Below are positions 60,060-64,000 of a DNA stretch of 64,000 bases, in pieces (positions within the stretch are counted from its first letter, which is position 1; each line of letters begins with the position of its first letter). A program made the translations under genes and the position numbers. The notes beneath the pieces were generated by a model. It worked only from the letters and a program-made list of their open reading frames with translations, was not told where the DNA came from and ran no database searches. The stretch comes from Lingula anatina (Eukaryota; Brachiopoda; Lingulata; Lingulida; Lingulidae): assembly GCF_001039355.2 (NCBI RefSeq), contig NW_019775882.1, positions 58,439 through 122,438 of the forward strand, in the 5' to 3' direction.

Positions 60060-60205
60060 GCCTCTTACTACGACTACTACTACATGTACGACTACTAATA
60101 AGAGTGCTACTGCTATTATTACTACTACTACTACTTACCAGTTGTCACAGAGGCGGTGATCCCCGCGAAGATGACACAGAAGATGTCGTACTTCCACCTT
60201 GTCAT
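52306..60205 (-). CDS. membrane-anchored CAP (CRISP/PI16-like) protein
   Basis: Five coding exons join in phase: 60205-60139, 54608-54475, 54189-53956, 53595-53501, 53167-52306, for 463 residues. Signal peptide MTRWKYDIFCVIFAGITASV; CAP domain (~45-180) with ILNLHNQYRGSVSPNAAHMQ, TWSQQLADAAQTWADGC, GHCDNYV, QLVWDEASSVGCGWQNC and RFFVCYYSSG; hinge-like PSCSLCSPNHCSENLC; a Ser/Gly linker; one TM (SGAALFGIILACLIVFLAVP); then an acidic cytoplasmic stretch (DPDEEEGEEEEEGDDGKGDD) and a ~150-residue polar tail. CAP proteins bind sterols/lipids or partners outside the cell. Most are secreted; a C-terminal anchor is known for PI16 and GLIPR1 relatives, but so long a tail is unusual. Upstream non-coding exon(s) are likely, since an acceptor (CTTCAG) lies about 55 bp before the ATG. 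Confidence 0.85.
53501..53595 (-). CDS. CAP protein exon 4: CAP signatures 1/2
   Basis: Codes LVWDEASSVGCGWQNC and RFFVCYYSS. The position normally held by His in GH(F/Y)TQ(V/L)VW reads Asn in DNYVQLVW. Confidence 0.85.
53956..54189 (-). CDS. CAP protein exon 3: CAP core
   Basis: 78 codons, phase 0-0. Contains SQQLADAAQTWADGC, the region corresponding to the conserved Glu-bearing strand (SVAGMISDWFLEGQYF), and SCSGHCDNYVQ, which leads into the CAP1 signature. Confidence 0.85.
54244..54440. repeat. (CT)n and (CA)n microsatellites
   Basis: CT-rich tract from 54244 and (CA)n at about 54395-54440, inside the intron between CAP exons 2 and 3. Confidence 0.9.
54475..54608 (-). CDS. CAP protein exon 2: start of CAP domain
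   Basis: Acceptor ATTCTAG, donor GTGAGA. Codes GASYTTERQSVRSSVFNDRE, then EILNLHNQYRGSVSP with the first conserved CAP His. Confidence 0.85.
55021..55192. mobile_element. MITE, CAGGGGCGGATCC family, GGATT TSD
   Basis: Starts CAAGGGCGGATCCAG, ends CTAAATCCGCCCCTG; flanked by GGATT on both sides (55016-55020, 55193-55197). The interior repeats GACCGTCTTCC and its complement (GGAAGACGGTC-like), giving inner inverted segments. Confidence 0.75.
55960..56004. repeat. (AT)n microsatellite
   Basis: ATATAT tract in intron 1 of the CAP gene, about 55 bp from a MITE. Confidence 0.95.
56060..56223. mobile_element. MITE, GGTGTGACAGGAATGG family, best copy
   Basis: 164 bp with inverted ends GGTGTGACAGGAATGGTAGT and GGAGTTGCATTCCTGTCACACC-like right end. 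The interior has GATTACTTTGTACAGGTGAT and GGACTTCCATTCCTAGG. No clear target duplication. Confidence 0.8.
56556..56585. repeat. poly-T run
   Basis: About 30 T after a CTT-rich tract, intron 1 of the CAP gene. Confidence 0.9.
57328..57588 (+). CDS. unrecognised 86-codon open frame
   Basis: Codes YVNYPPGNNNSPGQCPLCDV, LTIAFLSSLANFEQG and REQYPEFNRKIMLNIG before a stop. Amino-acid use is more protein-like than other frames nearby and it has a CPLC pair, but no family is recognised. It lies opposite the CAP gene inside its first intron. It may be an exon, a relic of a processed gene, or chance. No splice partner was identified. Confidence 0.25.
   Translation: MFCYRTRLSMKMTNMLRHYVNYPPGNNNSPGQCPLCDVLTIAFLSSLANFEQGLTHREQYPEFNRKIMLNIGINSIKLGAKLKGKR
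58892..58917. repeat. poly-T run
   Basis: 26 T in CAP intron 1. Confidence 0.9.
60027..60138. repeat. (CTA)n microsatellite reaching a splice donor
   Basis: CTA/TAC repeats with interruptions run up to the plus-strand complement of the exon 1 donor of the CAP gene; read on the minus strand the intron begins GTAAGTAGTAGTAGTAG. Confidence 0.85.
60139..60205 (-). CDS. CAP protein exon 1: signal peptide
   Basis: 67-nt coding part, donor GTAAGT running straight into a (AGT)n repeat. Codes MTRWKYDIFCVIFAGITASV followed by TT and a split Gly. The intron that follows is 5.5 kb. Confidence 0.8.
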
Positions 60206-63200
60206 GGCGTCCACTGTCACCCATGTCACGTCCAGTGAACAGCTGTCACGCACCAGGCGCTGAAGACAACGCACATCACGTTACTAGTAGTGGCGTCACT
60301 TTTGTTAAAGCACCTTACGCTGAGCAATAATCCACCTATAGGGTAGCTCGTCTTAAAGCAGATTTGGCATACTAGTATTTTGCTTGATTGCTGTTTTTTT
60401 TTCTTTTGTGTTATGAGGAGTTGACTAAAATCGACACCTCCACTAGCGTTACAGAGTTTGCTGAACGCTAATAAAACGATGTGGAGTTCCAATAACAGTC
60501 GTTTAACGTGGCTGAAGATGAGAGAAGTATCTAGACTTCCTTGTTGATCGACAGATCAAGATTGTTGACCTGCTTGTCGCTGTTCTCCAGTATCTCCCGT
60601 TGTTACTCTCGCCCAAGTAAGAAAAGTACAGCCCAATTCGTTTTGGGTTTTTTAAGTAATCAGTAAAACTTGGCACATATACAGATGAATGGGCCAGAAG
60701 ACCGTTCTGTTATATCAAGTAGTTATGATGTATATATCATCTTCATTGGCCCCAGTCAGAATGGGTTTATGTTTGATGGGTTTACAGTTTGGTTTGCACG
60801 GAAAAAGAAATCCTCAAGTGCCGTGTGTGTATGTCTTGTCTGTTGCCTAAAATCCCAGTTTTGTCCTTCGTATCAAACCCGTGATATGTCAATTCCAGAC
60901 GGCGGTTCTGAAAGAGATTAAAATATAAACTGTTGTATGTCAAAAAATCAGAGAGTTTGTGGCAATACATGTTCCACACTATGGGAACTTGCTCTCACGA
61001 CCATGAACCGGATAAGGCAAAATTTGCGTTTTGTAAATCAGAAAATTGTGTGTTAGTCCGGTTTATTTGTCCTCCTTGCTCTAACAGCAAATATTTTGGC
61101 ACTGCATTGGCAATAACCACTGACTATTGTTTATAATGGTAACAGTACCAGTGCCATTGTCTCTGCCTCAAAGTTTCTATACAATTTCTAGTGTTCATAA
61201 CATGAACTATGTTCCATTAAACATGCATTTCTATAATAACGATAATTCATATTGTTCTGTTCTTTATGATGTTAAGTAATGTTCTAAATGCCCAATCTTT
61301 ATATCGCAATGTTCTCTTATTAAAATGTCACAGTACTCATACAATGTTCATTGTACGTATCAAGAACAAACTTCCTGGTGAAACAGCGACAATCTTAAAG
61401 GTAACAATGCGTTGTATTGTTCCAAACATGACGTTACTCCATTGTAACACAATTGTCAAATCCATAAGCCAAGAATGCTAGAACTGCATTGTCTGCAATG
61501 ATCGAAACGCATCATACCAAAATGTTCTCTGTCTGATCAACGATCCTTGATGATAGCAACGGGTTACAGGTTCATCCTTTGCTCTTAATTAGTCCATCAC
61601 TTAACAATTCAGTAGATGTCTAATTTTATAGCTACGGATTGCGTACTGTGTGTCATTTCATATGTGTCAGAATTTTACACGTATCTAAATTGAGACATTT
61701 ATGAATGTTCTACTGACGAAGTGACAAACCCCGTCGCATTTATTATGACACTTGATAGTTCTGTTAGTGCTAGTTTCTACATGAGTACATGTAAGCCTTT
61801 AACCTGTATAATTAAAAACAAAAACAGGGTCTCTACCTAGCATACTTGATCAAATTTATAAAATCATTTATGAAATCTCTAATACAAACTTAAATGGAGG
61901 GCCTTTCAATTCTAACGACCATTGTTTTATACAGTCTGGAAAGTAATAATTACTAATTCAAAAACGTCTGAATGGCAATTCGTTAGGACAAAGCCTTACG
62001 CATGCACCTTGTTCAACAAGTACCAGTATTATTACATATATGCACGTACCTGTACACTATAGAATATAAGCATAAATGATCAGAGACATAGGTTACCTTT
62101 CCTAACAGTGCTTCAAATTCGGCAACAGTCTCTTATTCTAGTAGCCAGTAAATGTCAGGACGACCGTAGTTTACAAGTCCTGATACATTTAGCTAGACTT
62201 AATTGTATCGTCTAGGCATTTACCTAAATTCCCAATGGTTAAGTCTGAGTCTTTCTGGCGGAAATCTCTGTGTCTCTTTATCTGTCTGTAGTGAATCCTG
62301 AATACACTATATGTCCTGTCACATCTGTAGGGAATGTCTGAAAGTCGATATTACTACAAAGTGTCTCTAAGCATAGATTATATAAGCCTCATCTTCTGAC
62401 CAATCACGGTGCTTCTCTCATAAAAGTACAACGTTGGTTCTATCTCCTCTGCTTTGTTCACTATTATTTTTTCAGAGCGATTTGCATAACGGCCGTTATG
62501 AAGTATTCCGTGAGTAAAAAAACTTTAGATTAGAAAGTGATACGAACTATTCGACAGACTGTTTATATCTACATGTATAAAATCAATCCGCCTGTACGTC
62601 AAAATGCAATAGAAGTTCACAGATTATCTTTTATGGGGACTCTAAAACCTGAACATGTTATTGTATTAAGCTAAAGTAAGTAGATTCTGTCACTTAACGG
62701 GTGTAGTATTTACCTGTTTTAGGATCCAAGTCACGGTCACCTGTCTGTTTCCTCAGCTCTGTTTCGTTCACAGGTAAACAAGGCCGTTCTCCAGAATGTA
62801 CAACAGACGTCCGTGCAGTTCAATCTCCCGACCGCGTTCTAAACTATGCAAACATCGTTCTTTTGCTCCGCAGTGGCTACAATATAACAGTAATGCGTGT
62901 GTTTATGCCATTGTGTATGAAACGTACCATAGCAATGTATTAAGTTATTCTCTATACTAGCCCCGTAGTATACAGGCTAGTGAGTATACAAAGGGCGCTC
63001 AAAGGGATACAAAAGGGGAGGGAGAAGCGGGGTTCAAAAGGTTGAAATCCGCAAGCAGGACATCGGCGTTTTCTGTGTGTGCGTTAGAGTATCGTGATTT
63101 CTCATTGTGGCGTTTCCCATTTGCTCGCTATTTAAGTGTTGTCATTTTGCCGGTCAATTTGATAAATACACTGGAGATATCAATCATAGGCTTTGAAGTT

Positions 63201-63318
63201 TTGTGTGAAATTGAAAAGCTGGGTGACGTAAGGCAACGCCTTGCACTTAAGACTAGTCGTCTCACTGCAATTACAGGTTATTGCTTTCAAAAGGACCGGT
63301 CTGTGCCCCCCCCCCCCA

Positions 63319-63349
<31 letters not shown>

Positions 63350-64000
63350 CACACACACTAGAAAAAACTATTTTAATGAATATTCGTTTTGGTGCCGAAA
63401 TATTTTCAATGTAAAAGGTAAAGATTCGAACTCAAACTTACTCTTAACATGAATCCTTTCTTAACTTGGTTTTCGCAAAGTGATAAGTTGAATTCTCATT
63501 TTTATCGGAACTTTTTTCATTCTATATAAATTTGTATTTTAGAGCAGAAGCATTTCAATCATAAAGAGAAAAGTTTTATTATTCTTAAAAAAGCAAAGCG
63601 TGTCTCTAAGATAAGGCGTAAGTCTAGATGCTCATGAAATAGCGATAGAACAGAAAATCGATTTATCTCCTGTCTCGTTTAAAAAACAAGCATGTTTTAG
63701 GAACATGGTCACAGCGAACTAAAAAATGATACATTTTAAAAAAGGAATTTGGGCCAGGTCTCTTAAATTCATTTTAAGTAATATTTCAAACGTGGGAAAG
63801 TTTTGATCGTACTAGTATAGACGACGCGGTTATGTTGTCAGAAATGTAAAATTGAAAAAAAATCTGTGTATATATGTTATAACCACTGAAATTAATATAT
63901 TACCTTACCCTATTCAGAACTCGGCCAAGCATATCGATATATCAGGTAACATAAGGAGCCCCGTCAGCTGTGATTACATAAATATGTGTTCATAAACTGG
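60206..64000. other. upstream flank of the CAP gene
   Basis: 5' UTR and promoter of the minus-strand CAP gene should lie here. A probable acceptor sits about 60260, and a possible non-coding exon donor (AACAG|GTAAAT on the minus strand) near 62711. A (CA)n tract lies at 63320-63358. No other gene was recognised. Confidence 0.45.

Noticed and set aside
62700-62860. Possible non-coding first exon of the CAP gene
   Set aside because: A plausible donor exists (AACAG then GTAAAT on the minus strand) but there is no independent support for transcription; mentioned only in the flank entry.
63042-63452. 136-codon plus-strand frame
   Set aside because: Ends in a (CA)n-derived His/Thr repeat, with no domain or splice-consistent context.

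Overview
The window is nuclear DNA of an animal, most likely a marine invertebrate and possibly a lophotrochozoan such as a mollusc or brachiopod. Genes are split by GT-AG introns, the DNA is AT-rich with many microsatellites, short inverted-repeat transposons are abundant, and the proteins are animal families (polycystin-1-like, CAP/CRISP-like). The palindrome TACATGTA is unusually common. No tRNA, rRNA, CRISPR array or prokaryotic signal was seen. The species cannot be fixed from this sequence.

Layout. (1) 1-2.3 kb: an ~82 bp minisatellite and a MITE-like element. (2) 2.4-23 kb, plus strand: a tandem segmental duplication carrying two paralogues of a secreted-head, multi-membrane-spanning protein with a parallel beta-helix ectodomain. 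The left copy (4.0-8.2 kb) is a pseudogene with two frameshifts and two nonsense codons. The right copy (14.8-19.0 kb) is an intact two-exon gene of 1286 residues. Upstream of the right copy the promoter/first-exon module is repeated, with decayed signal-peptide exons. The 3' flank of the right copy is split by a ~3 kb nest of mobile elements: a foldback MITE, a Penelope-like GIY-YIG relic and two hammerhead-ribozyme-like motifs. (3) 23.8-46.1 kb, minus strand: a complete polycystin-1-like gene. I could join 27 exons in phase (2072 residues): signal peptide, C-type lectin, sushi, Thr-rich stalk, GAIN-like region, a GPS that has lost its cysteines and HLT, PLAT, 11 membrane segments and the polycystin channel region. 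A 1.39 kb Tc1 element sits in its last intron and several MITEs in other introns. (4) 46.1-52.3 kb: intergenic, with MITEs and a 5'-truncated LINE. (5) 52.3-60.2 kb, minus strand: a five-exon gene for a membrane-anchored CAP protein (463 residues) with a hinge-like Cys motif, one transmembrane segment and an acidic cytoplasmic tail. (6) 60.2-64 kb: its upstream flank.

How the genes may relate. The polycystin-like and CAP genes lie head to tail on the same strand, and both encode surface proteins with ligand-binding ectodomains. Polycystin-1 relatives (sea-urchin REJ proteins) and CAP/CRISP proteins are both known from gametes and epithelia, so shared expression is a reasonable but unproven inference. 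The beta-helix family is a third surface-receptor-like family that is duplicating and decaying. All gene models rest on reading frame, splice-site phase and motifs only; no transcript or database evidence was available.
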